Shown one piece after another: positions 56,100-64,000 of a stretch of 64,000 nt of DNA (within the stretch, counting starts at the first letter, position 1; every line of letters starts with the position of its first letter). The notes beneath the pieces were generated by a model, which had not been told where the DNA came from, searched no databases, and worked only from the letters and a program-made list of their open reading frames with translations. Position numbers and translations under genes: made by a program. The DNA comes from Chryseobacterium endalhagicum. GTDB lineage: Bacteria; Bacteroidota; Bacteroidia; Flavobacteriales; Weeksellaceae. Where the stretch lies: NCBI RefSeq assembly GCF_016745235.1, contig NZ_JAELVM010000005.1, forward strand, positions 41,663 to 105,662, in the 5' to 3' direction.

Positions 56100-57125
56100 T
56101 TAATTCCTCAACATCTTATTCCTTCCCGTCTTAAATCTGGAAATATCTTTCAGAATAACACTATCATCAGGATTGAAATGTTTCAGTTCATTGATGATCT
56201 CAGAACGTGTTCCTACTTTCTCCGCAATGATTTCATAGGCAATACTGCGGGTTACAGACTGCAGCTTAGGATCTTTTTTGAATTCATGCTTCATGGCTTC
56301 AAGATAGATGACCTTTTTGTATGAAGGCGTCTCCTGATAAAGATTCTGAATTTCCTTTTCCAGTTTTTTCACATCAAAAACATTCGCAAAATAATTATTC
56401 AGGCAGTTGAAAGCATCTTTATCTTCGTTCCAGCCCTTCAGCAGGATTTTTTGCGCTTCTTCAGGCTGTTCCATTTTTTTGCTGTAAATCAGGGACGCTT
56501 TTACCATCTGGTTGTTCGCTGTATAGTCATCCGCAACCATCCGGTAGTAGCTGTGGGCATTTGGAATATCATTCAGTTCTTTGTAAAGGTCGCCTACTTT
56601 TTCTTTCTGCTGCATTTCTTTGTACAGATCGATCGCTCTTTTGTACTGCTTTGCTTTTTCGTAGCAGGATGCCGCTTCTGCTTTATTGTTCAGTTTTTTA
56701 AGATAAACCGCTGCCGCCTCATTGTAAAAGCCTCCGCTTTCCAGAGTTTTTGCGCCACGGAAGTTGTCCTGAAGAAGGTTCATGTATACTTTAGCCGCTT
56801 TTTTATAATCTTTCTCGGCGATATATTTTTCGGCGAGTTCTTCATATTTACTTCTGATCCGGTCAAATAATGATGTTTCCAGATAAAAATTCCCACCTCC
56901 GGAACCTCTTCTTCCTGAATTTTTCCTGTTCTGTTCTTTATCTTTTAATGCGGTGATGACGATCATGATAATAAAAGCGGCAATAATGAAAACCGCCATT
57001 GTGAAAATCACGCTCCAGACGCTTTCGTGAAAAAGCTGTGCTGCAATTCCGATGATCTTAAACACAGTCAGGATCATAAATGCAATCAGGAACTTGTCTA
57101 TAAATTTCTGTTTATTCATCGTCAT
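56100..57125 (-). CDS. Membrane-anchored TPR protein of the MoxR-vWA system
   Basis: 341 residues. Two N-terminal membrane helices (about 10-30 and 35-60) are followed by a low-complexity RRGSGGG linker and TPR-like repeats (ELAEKYIAEKDYKKAAKVYMNLL, GFYNEAAAVYLKKLNNKAEAASCYEKA, in pieces). It overlaps the upstream gene by 14 bases. As the last gene of the MoxR-vWA operon, it may be a scaffold at the membrane. Confidence 0.8.
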   Translation of the reverse strand: MTMNKQKFIDKFLIAFMILTVFKIIGIAAQLFHESVWSVIFTMAVFIIAAFIIMIVITALKDKEQNRKNSGRRGSGGGNFYLETSLFDRIRSKYEELAEKYIAEKDYKKAAKVYMNLLQDNFRGAKTLESGGFYNEAAAVYLKKLNNKAEAASCYEKAKQYKRAIDLYKEMQQKEKVGDLYKELNDIPNAHSYYRMVADDYTANNQMVKASLIYSKKMEQPEEAQKILLKGWNEDKDAFNCLNNYFANVFDVKKLEKEIQNLYQETPSYKKVIYLEAMKHEFKKDPKLQSVTRSIAYEIIAEKVGTRSEIINELKHFNPDDSVILKDISRFKTGRNKMLRN

Positions 57126-58818
57126 CAGAGTTTAAAATGGTTTTATCTTCACTGAACAGACGGTAAAGAAGAAGGATCACAAAAATCACCAGGATCCATA
57201 CGAACCAGTTGTATCCGAACATTTTTATCAACGGATAAAACAGATACACAAGCATCGAAACAAGGACCACAGACAATATCATCTTCACCCAAAGCGGCAC
57301 ATTGTCACCACCCAGGTTTAAGGATTTCTTTTTGAAAATAAAAGAATAAATTCCTACCGCCCCGAACATGAAAATCACCAGATAAAGGATATCGGAAACC
57401 TTTGCGTTTTCCTTAGGACCATTATCATCTGACTCCAGGGTTCCTGTTTTTGAATCTTTAACGGGAGACGGAGGAAGCTCTGTAATATCAAGGGTTCCAT
57501 ACAACCGTCCGAGCGAATCCGCCATCAGCACCTGTTTTTTCATTAAAACAGATTTTACAATTCCTCCATCAACAGGTTTTCCTTTTGAATACTGTTTCAG
57601 TGAATCTGAAATCCGGCGTTCCATTTTTGCTTCCTGCTGAACCAGATGTCTGGTAATCTTTTTTGAATAAACAATTTTCAGGGAATCGCGGCTGTTTTGT
57701 TCTCTGGCATTGAGTTTTTCAATATCATTTCCTACTTCCCCGAGGTTTCTGCCACCTGATTTTTTATACCTTTCCCTGTCATTTTTATCTTTTGACATCG
57801 CAGCCCCTGCCGCTGTATATTCACTGGAAAGTTTTTTTCTTTCTTTTCCGTAAATAGAATCAATTTTCATGTCAATATCCGTCACACCGGACTGATAAGC
57901 AATGATATCTGCCTGAAGTTTTTCTGTTCCGTTCATAATTTTCCCAGACGAAACCAGAAAATCTTCTTTCTGGGTTTTGTCTTTGTCCGAAGGCAGAAAA
58001 ATTCTTAAAAGTATTGCGATCACCACAACACTCCAGAAGATCCACCGGAAATTCCGGCTTCCCACAGTTTCTTTTTTATCCTGTGAACCTCCGAACAAGG
58101 CACTCAGCCAGCTTTCTCCAAAGGTAAACTGTCCAAATCCGTCACCTCTTGAAGTTCCCATGATATCCAGCGGAACTCCCAGTTCTACGGCTCTGTCAGG
58201 ATATTTTTCTATATATTTTAAATATTTTTCAATTTCTTTTTTATTTCCTGCCATTACTTTTTTAAGGTCAAAAGGCAGATTTTTCATCCATTCTTCTTCA
58301 TTTTTCGGCTGCTGAAGACCAGCCAGAACTTTCTCGTCATCCATTTCAACCGTGAAACTTTCGATATGCTGGGAAATTTTCACGCCATTCGAAGGTTTTC
58401 TTACTTTTCCTATTGAAATTTCAGGTTCCTGTATCACGGAAAGCCAGTCTATTTCTTCTGTCAGCTTCACAAAACCAAACTCAGGGTGCATGATCACAAA
58501 CCTGCAGCCGACAGACTGCCAGTCTTCAGGATTGATTTTGGGATAAAATATCGTATTTTCAGGGATAAAAAGCCGGTCATCCACACATTGAAAGTAAGCA
58601 TTTTTTCCAATGTCCTGAGGAGCTTCGTCATAGAAAACCAACAGACATCCATATAAAATATTGGGCTGGTCCGCCGGAACAGCATAAGACTTAACTTTAT
58701 TGAGGTCTATTCCCAGCAATTCCATCTCCTGAAGCCACACCACGGGTGACGGGTCTTTGATTAAAAGGCCTTTTTTAGGATAGCTGTTTTTCGGAAAAGG
58801 TTTTATTCTAAGTTCCAT
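57112..58818 (-). CDS. MoxR-vWA system protein with membrane helices
   Basis: About 568 residues from the ATG at 58818 (MELRIKPFPKNSYPKKG); a TTG six codons upstream is less likely. An N-terminal soluble domain of about 250 residues (LLGIDLNKVKSYAVPADQP, CRFVIMHPEFG) is followed by a membrane helix (WIFWSVVVIAILLRIF), a charged coiled-coil region (about 290-430) and three C-terminal membrane helices. It resembles the accessory (bpX-type) proteins of MoxR-vWA-propeller ternary systems. Starts inside the end of the 793-residue gene. Confidence 0.75.
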   Translation of the reverse strand: MELRIKPFPKNSYPKKGLLIKDPSPVVWLQEMELLGIDLNKVKSYAVPADQPNILYGCLLVFYDEAPQDIGKNAYFQCVDDRLFIPENTIFYPKINPEDWQSVGCRFVIMHPEFGFVKLTEEIDWLSVIQEPEISIGKVRKPSNGVKISQHIESFTVEMDDEKVLAGLQQPKNEEEWMKNLPFDLKKVMAGNKKEIEKYLKYIEKYPDRAVELGVPLDIMGTSRGDGFGQFTFGESWLSALFGGSQDKKETVGSRNFRWIFWSVVVIAILLRIFLPSDKDKTQKEDFLVSSGKIMNGTEKLQADIIAYQSGVTDIDMKIDSIYGKERKKLSSEYTAAGAAMSKDKNDRERYKKSGGRNLGEVGNDIEKLNAREQNSRDSLKIVYSKKITRHLVQQEAKMERRISDSLKQYSKGKPVDGGIVKSVLMKKQVLMADSLGRLYGTLDITELPPSPVKDSKTGTLESDDNGPKENAKVSDILYLVIFMFGAVGIYSFIFKKKSLNLGGDNVPLWVKMILSVVLVSMLVYLFYPLIKMFGYNWFVWILVIFVILLLYRLFSEDKTILNSDDDE

Positions 58819-61189
58819 AATCCAGGATCTGATCAATAAATGCTGTTAAATACATGGAATACATTTCCTCCATTGTTTTCACTTTCAGTAAGGTCTGCTT
58901 CGGAAGATAATATTCTGATCCGCCGTATTCCGAATTGGTGGCCAGGGCCAGAAAACCATATTCTGTGGAGGGAATATAAAATGTAGGAATTCCGGTATTG
59001 CTGCTCTTAAAAGTAAGCATTCCTCGGGAATCCGTAATGACCTCGCTGCCGTCCTGAAATGTAAATTTATTTTTATTCTGCTCTGCAAGGATCTTAACTG
59101 TAAATCTGTTTTTATATAAATTCAGGGAATTATCATACAGTTTGCAGAGTTCATTTCCTGAGATCACGAGATTATTGTTTTCGTTGATTCCCATTCTGTT
59201 GAAATTGCTGATGATTTTCATTCCGCTGCGATTCAGTTTGGCTACTTCTGTTTCTGCTTTGGCTACATTCTTGTCTATTTCACCATCATCATTGAAAATT
59301 GATTCTACAAATGCATTTCCTTCTAAACTGATTTTATAAAGAGAGGAATTCATAGGCTGATGCAGATAGAAATTTCTTCCGAAATAAATCAGATGATAGG
59401 AATTGGGAATATTCAATCCGGTAACGTTCTGCTCGGAATATTCTTTAGTATTCAGATTAAGCTTTGAGACCAGTTTTTTATCAGCCTGGTACTGGCATAA
59501 AATGAACTGCTGCTGTTTATTTTTAGCCAACGCAAACTGTCCTCTTGGTTTTACAGAAATATCTTCGATTAAAACCTCGCTTCCATGATAGGTTTTATAA
59601 TAATCATAGGAGTTACGGTCATAATAATTATCCGAAAGGTAAGTTTTCAGCAGCTGCTTTTTTGAGCTTAAAATATAAAATTCGCCTTCGTATAAAAACT
59701 GGGCAATTTTGCTGGACGGCGTTGGAAACAGGATTGGGTAATTCTGCGGAAGATCTGTTTTTTTGCCATTAATTTGCTGAACTTTCTGCCTGCGTTCCGG
59801 CGGGTTTGCCCATAGCTCCTGAAGCGGAAGTTTAATCTTCTGAATATGTTTTCGGGCTCCTTTATGGTGTTTATAAAAATTCAGTTCACCGTAAGAGTCA
59901 GTCGTGATCAGGAATTTTAACCTGTCCCTGTTTTCGTGAATCACCTTCCGGACCTTTTCATCGGCAAGATTTTCCTGATGGGTAATGAAGAACACTTCAA
60001 GATCTTTTTCCGAATGCTCTTGATTAAAAAACTTTTCCAGCACTTCTGAAACTTCCAGCACCGGACTTACGTGATTAAGGTTTTCAATCACCTGCTCAGG
60101 CTTATCCAGAGAAATAGGAATCCCGGTCTGCCCCAATGCAAAAACTTTACACTCTGAATGGGCTTTGGGATGCCTGATGACCGCAATTGCCGATGCAAAA
60201 GCCAGTACTTTCGGCGTTCCCCAGTTTCTCAGGGAAGTATCTATTAAAATAATCCGTTCAAAAATATTTTCTTCCGGCGGTATTTCTCTTTGAATATATA
60301 ATGCTTCATTATTGGCCACGCGGTTCATAAATACCTCATCATCATTGGCAAATTCCGACAAAAGCATTCTGTGGAGATCACCTTTGTTCGCCATATCTGA
60401 AATTCCTCCAATAGGCTGCTCACCGGGAGAAAGATGGCGCATAGGAATTCTCAACCCGCTCCAGATCCTTTTGATCAGGCTTCCTACCTGAAACGTTTTA
60501 GGCTCTTCAATGAGCTGCTGGATAAAATCTTTGTCGGTTTCTATGGTTGTCTCTTCCTCCACGACTTCGTCATCCAGCTCCGGTTCATCAATGTGATCGC
60601 GCATGGCATCAATGATGGACTGGGTAGTAGGAAATCTTTCGTTTAAAAGATTAAGAGTACTCAGATCTTTATTAATCGCTGACGGCCCTGCATATTTTTT
60701 TTCAGCACTTGCAGCCAGCATATGAGGTCTTTTGTAGTAGACAGCCAGAATCATTTCGGCTCGGCTCGGCGCTATTCTGTTGTGGGCGTCCTGAAACAGG
60801 GTCTGAAGAAGTATCATTCTGTTTTGTCCCTGTTTATAGACTTTATTTAAGGATTTCAGCTTTTCAAGGAATTCAATGCTCTTTTCTGCGGTAAAATCAA
60901 AGTTTCCGATACTGTGAAAATTCGCGGTATGTTTCAGAGGTCCGGCAAAATCGGTGTAGCCGTCCTGCATGGCGTACAGAACAATCAAAAGGGCACCGAA
61001 CGGCGGCCATCCCAATGGTTGAAGTTCTTTCAGAATCTCTATCACATAAGGTCTGTAGGCTATAGCCCCAACCCCCGGAATCGAGATGAGGTTGTTATCA
61101 TGGTACCCGGAATCCCCGGCAATATCCTCGTCGGTCTCCCACTCCCAAAAGTAGTTTTCATATGACTGGAAATATTCGTTCAGATCCAT
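58808..61189 (-). CDS. vWA-like plus beta-propeller-like protein of MoxR ternary system
   Basis: 793 residues. A helical N-terminal part (1-290) with an acidic linker (EPELDDEVVEEETTIETDK) precedes a vWA-like domain: IILIDTSLRNWG near residue 310, where the MIDAS DxSxS reads D-T-S-L-R and is therefore incomplete, then VFFITHQENLA and LITTDSYGELN. The C-terminal 350 residues are short beta-strand repeats (FYILSSKKQLLKTYLS, GQFALAKNKQQQFILCQYQ) of propeller type. The MoxR ATPase would remodel or load this protein. Confidence 0.8.
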   Translation of the reverse strand: MDLNEYFQSYENYFWEWETDEDIAGDSGYHDNNLISIPGVGAIAYRPYVIEILKELQPLGWPPFGALLIVLYAMQDGYTDFAGPLKHTANFHSIGNFDFTAEKSIEFLEKLKSLNKVYKQGQNRMILLQTLFQDAHNRIAPSRAEMILAVYYKRPHMLAASAEKKYAGPSAINKDLSTLNLLNERFPTTQSIIDAMRDHIDEPELDDEVVEEETTIETDKDFIQQLIEEPKTFQVGSLIKRIWSGLRIPMRHLSPGEQPIGGISDMANKGDLHRMLLSEFANDDEVFMNRVANNEALYIQREIPPEENIFERIILIDTSLRNWGTPKVLAFASAIAVIRHPKAHSECKVFALGQTGIPISLDKPEQVIENLNHVSPVLEVSEVLEKFFNQEHSEKDLEVFFITHQENLADEKVRKVIHENRDRLKFLITTDSYGELNFYKHHKGARKHIQKIKLPLQELWANPPERRQKVQQINGKKTDLPQNYPILFPTPSSKIAQFLYEGEFYILSSKKQLLKTYLSDNYYDRNSYDYYKTYHGSEVLIEDISVKPRGQFALAKNKQQQFILCQYQADKKLVSKLNLNTKEYSEQNVTGLNIPNSYHLIYFGRNFYLHQPMNSSLYKISLEGNAFVESIFNDDGEIDKNVAKAETEVAKLNRSGMKIISNFNRMGINENNNLVISGNELCKLYDNSLNLYKNRFTVKILAEQNKNKFTFQDGSEVITDSRGMLTFKSSNTGIPTFYIPSTEYGFLALATNSEYGGSEYYLPKQTLLKVKTMEEMYSMYLTAFIDQILDYGT

Positions 61190-61923
61190 TCTTTTGTTTT
61201 TTCGGTAAGACGGAATGAGCTTACAGACAGCGGCCGTAAATCTTCTTTTTTAATGGGAAGATAGGTTCCGTCTTCATTCCATAAAAGCCATTTGTCCGAC
61301 CCTTTATTATATTGCTGCTGAAGGAGAGAACTTAGATTTTTAAATTCAAAATCGAATCCTGCAGGCAGAAGATGCCCGTGTTTTGTCCAATAGGTTTTCC
61401 CCGGAAGACTCAACAAAGGAGTTCCGAGAAATAATGCTTTATCATTAATCACCGCCCATTCTATTTTTTCAAGCTTAAAATTCTGCTGGAGTGGGATGTT
61501 TTCTTTAATTTCTGATAGAATGCTTACTAATGCTACCACAGGATGTTCTTCGCTGCCGGGTTTTAATCTGACCTGAATTTTTTCATCGATTCCAAAATAA
61601 TTCTGGTTCGAAGCCGGGAAGGTAAGACGCAATGCTTTGTCTATTGGTGACCACAGCAAAGCGGTTCTCATTTTTTTGCTAGGAACCAAAGCTTCTTTTT
61701 TAAATAAAAGCCCTTCGCGCAGTTCATACAATATAAAATCGGGCAGCTGCTGAATTTCCGCAGATACAGCCTGCTCTTCAGTGAAACCTTTCAGCCACAC
61801 TGTATCATCATCCACTGCGATCTGTACATTTTTCCAGTCTCTGACAGCGCCTAAAAAATCTTCATCAGCCCGTGGAAGTTCTGCCCAGAATTCTTTTATA
61901 CGCTTTGAAGGATCTTCTGCCAT
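61180..61923 (-). CDS. Accessory protein of MoxR-vWA system
   Basis: 247 residues, mainly beta. Features: VRDWKNVQIAVDDDTVWLKGF near 25, FILYELREGLLFKKEALVPSKKM, LLSLPGKTYWTKHGHLLPAGFDFEF near 165. No enzyme motif. The start overlaps the MoxR gene by 28 bases and the end overlaps the vWA gene by 10 bases. Proteins of this type occupy the slot between MoxR and the vWA gene in ternary systems. Confidence 0.78.
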   Translation of the reverse strand: MAEDPSKRIKEFWAELPRADEDFLGAVRDWKNVQIAVDDDTVWLKGFTEEQAVSAEIQQLPDFILYELREGLLFKKEALVPSKKMRTALLWSPIDKALRLTFPASNQNYFGIDEKIQVRLKPGSEEHPVVALVSILSEIKENIPLQQNFKLEKIEWAVINDKALFLGTPLLSLPGKTYWTKHGHLLPAGFDFEFKNLSSLLQQQYNKGSDKWLLWNEDGTYLPIKKEDLRPLSVSSFRLTEKTKEWI

Positions 61924-63029
61924 AAGCTTTCAATTTCTTGCTGGATATACTGTTTCTGCTCGGGATTTCTGATCCAGTCGCAGCGGGTCTGCAGGTATCT
62001 CAGTTTATCTTTGATGACATTCTGCTCTTCAAAGCTGAGGGTACCGCTGTTCCATTTTTCCACGAGGATCTTTACGTCTTTCATCACTTCCTCCGGATTG
62101 GGAGTTTTGTTCTGCATCGCCTGGGGATGGGACTTCGGATGATCATCTTTTTCAATAGTCCTGTTGATAATTCCTTCCAAGATCTCAATCTGCTCTTCCG
62201 TATCCCAGATATGTTTCAGTACCCATAAATCAGAAAGTACAGCTTCATTTCTTTCGCAGATGAGTGCACTGGCTGCAATCAGGTTTTGAAGTTTTACCGC
62301 TCTACGATCGGAGATGGCAATTCCCGTATTCCGAAGGCTGATGATGGTGTTCAGATAGACTTCATAAATAGGTCGGAGATCTACTGTTTTACATAAATTC
62401 TGAAGCTCTCTGATCTCGTCGGCATGAATCTCAGGAATATCCGCATCCGTTTCGTTTTCCAGCTTTCTTCCGGCAAGAAGTACCTGCTGAAGAAGTTCGG
62501 GATTTACATAATCTACATTAATTCTCACCAGAAAACGGTCAAACAGAGCGTTCAGTGATTCATCTTCAGGAAGCACATTGCTGGCCCCCACGAACATGAG
62601 TGCGGGCAGTTTTTTTGTTTCTTTTCCTCTTTTGAAGATCTTTTCGTTCAGCGCCGTCAGCAATGAATTCAGGATCGCTGAATTGGCATTGAAAATTTCA
62701 TCCAGGAAAACCAGTGAAGCCTCAGGCATCATGCCTTCCGTATTGGTGAGAAGTTCACCTTCTTTTAATTTCCTGATATCAAAGGGCCCGAAAATTTCGT
62801 TCGGTTCTGTAAAACGTGTTAATAAATATTCAAAGTTTCTGCCGTCTTTCACTGTTTTTGAAAGCGTTCTTACAATCGCTGATTTCGCGGTACCCGGAGG
62901 TCCGTACAAAAATGCATTTTCTTTTGCCAGCAGACATATTCCCAGCAGATCCACTACATCATTTTTCCCTACGAAGGTGTCTTTTACGTAGCTGAGAACG
63001 GTATTAAATTTTGTGATATTTTGAGTCAT
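61896..63029 (-). CDS. MoxR-type AAA+ ATPase
   Basis: 377 residues. Walker A YGPPGTAKS (near residue 40), Walker B LVFLDEIFNANSAILNSLL (near 108), sensor 1 FVGASNVLPED (near 150), arginine-finger region LFDRFLVRI (near 165) and sensor 2 region ISDRRAVKLQNL (near 245). It closely follows the RavA/MoxR layout and would act as a hexameric remodelling ATPase on the vWA partner. In conflict-type ternary systems MoxR is the NTP-driven core. Confidence 0.92.
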   Translation of the reverse strand: MTQNITKFNTVLSYVKDTFVGKNDVVDLLGICLLAKENAFLYGPPGTAKSAIVRTLSKTVKDGRNFEYLLTRFTEPNEIFGPFDIRKLKEGELLTNTEGMMPEASLVFLDEIFNANSAILNSLLTALNEKIFKRGKETKKLPALMFVGASNVLPEDESLNALFDRFLVRINVDYVNPELLQQVLLAGRKLENETDADIPEIHADEIRELQNLCKTVDLRPIYEVYLNTIISLRNTGIAISDRRAVKLQNLIAASALICERNEAVLSDLWVLKHIWDTEEQIEILEGIINRTIEKDDHPKSHPQAMQNKTPNPEEVMKDVKILVEKWNSGTLSFEEQNVIKDKLRYLQTRCDWIRNPEQKQYIQQEIESLWQKILQSV

Positions 63030-63032
63030 TGA

Positions 63033-63677
63033 TTATTCTTCAGTTATTATTTTTAATTCTCTCCAAAATTCCTCCTTATACATTCCAAACTCCCCGATAA
63101 GCAGCTGATTAAGATATGGAATTTCAGCAAGTTCATAAGCTTTCTTTTCTACAATTCTTTCCAGATACAATTTCCGGTATATTTTGTCTTTCAGTTCCTT
63201 TTCCCAGTCGATTTTTTCAAGATGAAGAGGATATCCTATCCCTGAATAATGAAACCGGGTAAGAATATCTTCCAGAATGCCCACCAACGGATCATTGGGA
63301 TCAGCGGTATGAAGCAGGGATGCAATCTGAGGTAAAAATCTCAATGATAAATCCGCAGACAAAACAGAAGAAGTATCCTGTGCTATTTTCAGTTTCGGGA
63401 TCAGCTTATCGAGATCTTTTGCTGTATTTTCCCGGATAAGATAGAGCTGGGTACTGTGATACAACACTTTTGCCGCCCAAACTGCCGCTTCTTTATGACA
63501 GTGAATTTCTGTTGACAAAAATTCCAGTCTCTCTTTTTCAAATTCTGTTTCAAAATAATCTCCGGCTTCCATTTCCTCCTTCTTTGAGATCTCCTGTATG
63601 TTTGAAAAAACAGTCATGCTTCCGCTTTTCCGCAGCAGAAAAATAGTATCCAAAAATGGGGAGCCCGTTTGCATCAT
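63033..63677 (-). CDS. Accessory helical protein, first gene of MoxR-vWA operon
   Basis: 214 residues with all-helical composition (ETEFEKERLEFLSTEIHCHKEAAVWAAKVLYHSTQLYL, in pieces), ending 4 bases before the MoxR gene. No family recognised. The ATG at 63677 is only 4 bases downstream of a -7 box (63682-63689), so the true start may be the ATG at 63617 (MTVFSNIQEIS). It probably belongs to the ternary system by position. Confidence 0.72.
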   Translation of the reverse strand: MMQTGSPFLDTIFLLRKSGSMTVFSNIQEISKKEEMEAGDYFETEFEKERLEFLSTEIHCHKEAAVWAAKVLYHSTQLYLIRENTAKDLDKLIPKLKIAQDTSSVLSADLSLRFLPQIASLLHTADPNDPLVGILEDILTRFHYSGIGYPLHLEKIDWEKELKDKIYRKLYLERIVEKKAYELAEIPYLNQLLIGEFGMYKEEFWRELKIITEE

Positions 63678-63681
63678 CTAA

Positions 63682-63689
63682 CAAAAATA
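63682..63689 (-). promoter_or_regulatory. Promoter -7 box for MoxR-vWA operon
   Basis: TATTTTTG on the minus strand, a perfect TAnnTTTG; no TTG at the usual distance. Confidence 0.45.
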
Positions 63690-64000
63690 AAACTATTTCG
63701 CAGAGAATAAAATTTTTATATGAATGATTGCTCATTAAATAATGTTTACGTTGTGGAATGGATAAAAACGTTGATTTAATGAGGGTGAAATGCTTTTCTG
63801 GTGTTTTTTGTTTGTGCGAATTTTTTTCTTCCAATTAATAAAAGCTCATAGGTTTTGGAAACCTATGGGGTTTGTGGTGTTTGCGGATATTTATTTAAGG
63901 ATATCGGTTTTGGGTTTTTGGTTGGGGGGGGGGGGGGGGGGGCGGCCAACACCAAACCCACCACAAACCCCACAAAAATATATAAATTAAAAAAAAAAAG
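63690..64000. other. End of contig, homopolymer-rich
   Basis: A run of 19 G's (63924-63942) followed by GCGGCC and A/C-rich text ending in a run of A's. The right end looks like an assembly or sequencing artefact rather than genome; the open frame across it is not believed. Confidence 0.7.

Noticed and set aside
63790..63990. 66-codon plus-strand frame with a Gly-rich stretch
   Set aside because: It is produced by the terminal G run, probably an artefact.

Overview
The window (64 kb, AT-rich) comes from a flavobacterium of the Bacteroidota, most likely Chryseobacterium or a close relative. Promoters are of the Bacteroidetes type (TTG, about 17-20 bases, then TAnnTTTG). Shine-Dalgarno sites are rare, many short intergenic repeats are of the kind common in that group, and most proteins look Chryseobacterium-like. 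The run of 19 G's and the poly-A end near 63924-64000 suggest an assembly end.

Layout. 1-7981: the start of mqo, an Xaa-Pro aminopeptidase, then a complete 4-hydroxyproline operon (deaminase, semialdehyde dehydrogenase, 2-epimerase, D-hydroxyproline dehydrogenase) with an AraC regulator. 8051-17366: housekeeping and small stress genes (gpsA, M23 peptidase, odd MBL protein, Rrf2-SDR pair with two matching operators, lipoprotein, FKBP, catalase-like protein, TetR pair). 18078-24147: a tellurium/general stress (ter) operon with TerC, two TerD, TelA, a phosphoribosyltransferase and a HAD protein. 24433-28909: an EF-G paralogue behind a leader-peptide/terminator attenuator, and a SulP transporter with a short leader ORF. 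29530-31449: two HTH proteins and a serine hydrolase.

31481-55990 is the outstanding part: an RNA-repair and tRNA-supply island, all on the minus strand except one VOC gene. In transcription order it holds: two 42-residue leader ORFs, each containing all 20 amino acids and each followed by a strong terminator; an array of 16 tRNA-like genes interleaved with four copies of a small structured RNA; a DUF458/YkuK nuclease fold, two ATP-grasp enzymes, a cyclic-phosphate-processing receiver (cREC) domain, a DinB protein, an Rnl2-type RNA ligase, an RNase Z-like MBL protein, a metallophosphoesterase and two DEDD exonucleases; two large paralogues (DUF6493-like) and a SWIM zinc-finger protein; a TROVE/Ro60 protein (Rsr); and an array of ten Y-RNA-like elements. 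Several Y RNAs carry a circularly permuted tRNA domain (T-arm half, closed acceptor loop, D-arm half) on a common stem with the motif UGYCGU. One carries a near-exact copy of the 23S rRNA helix 69-71 segment. Three transcription units of the island share one promoter architecture (CGYAAAAAnAnTGCG, 11 bases, then a -7 box).

Reading: the leaders look like sensors of translation arrest at any amino acid. They would release spare or decoy tRNAs and repair enzymes when tRNAs are cut or depleted, while Rsr with its Y RNAs handles damaged tRNA or rRNA. This functional reading is inference; the sequence features are directly visible.

56100-63677: a second minus-strand operon, a MoxR AAA ATPase-vWA-propeller (ternary) system, lies directly upstream of the RNA island.
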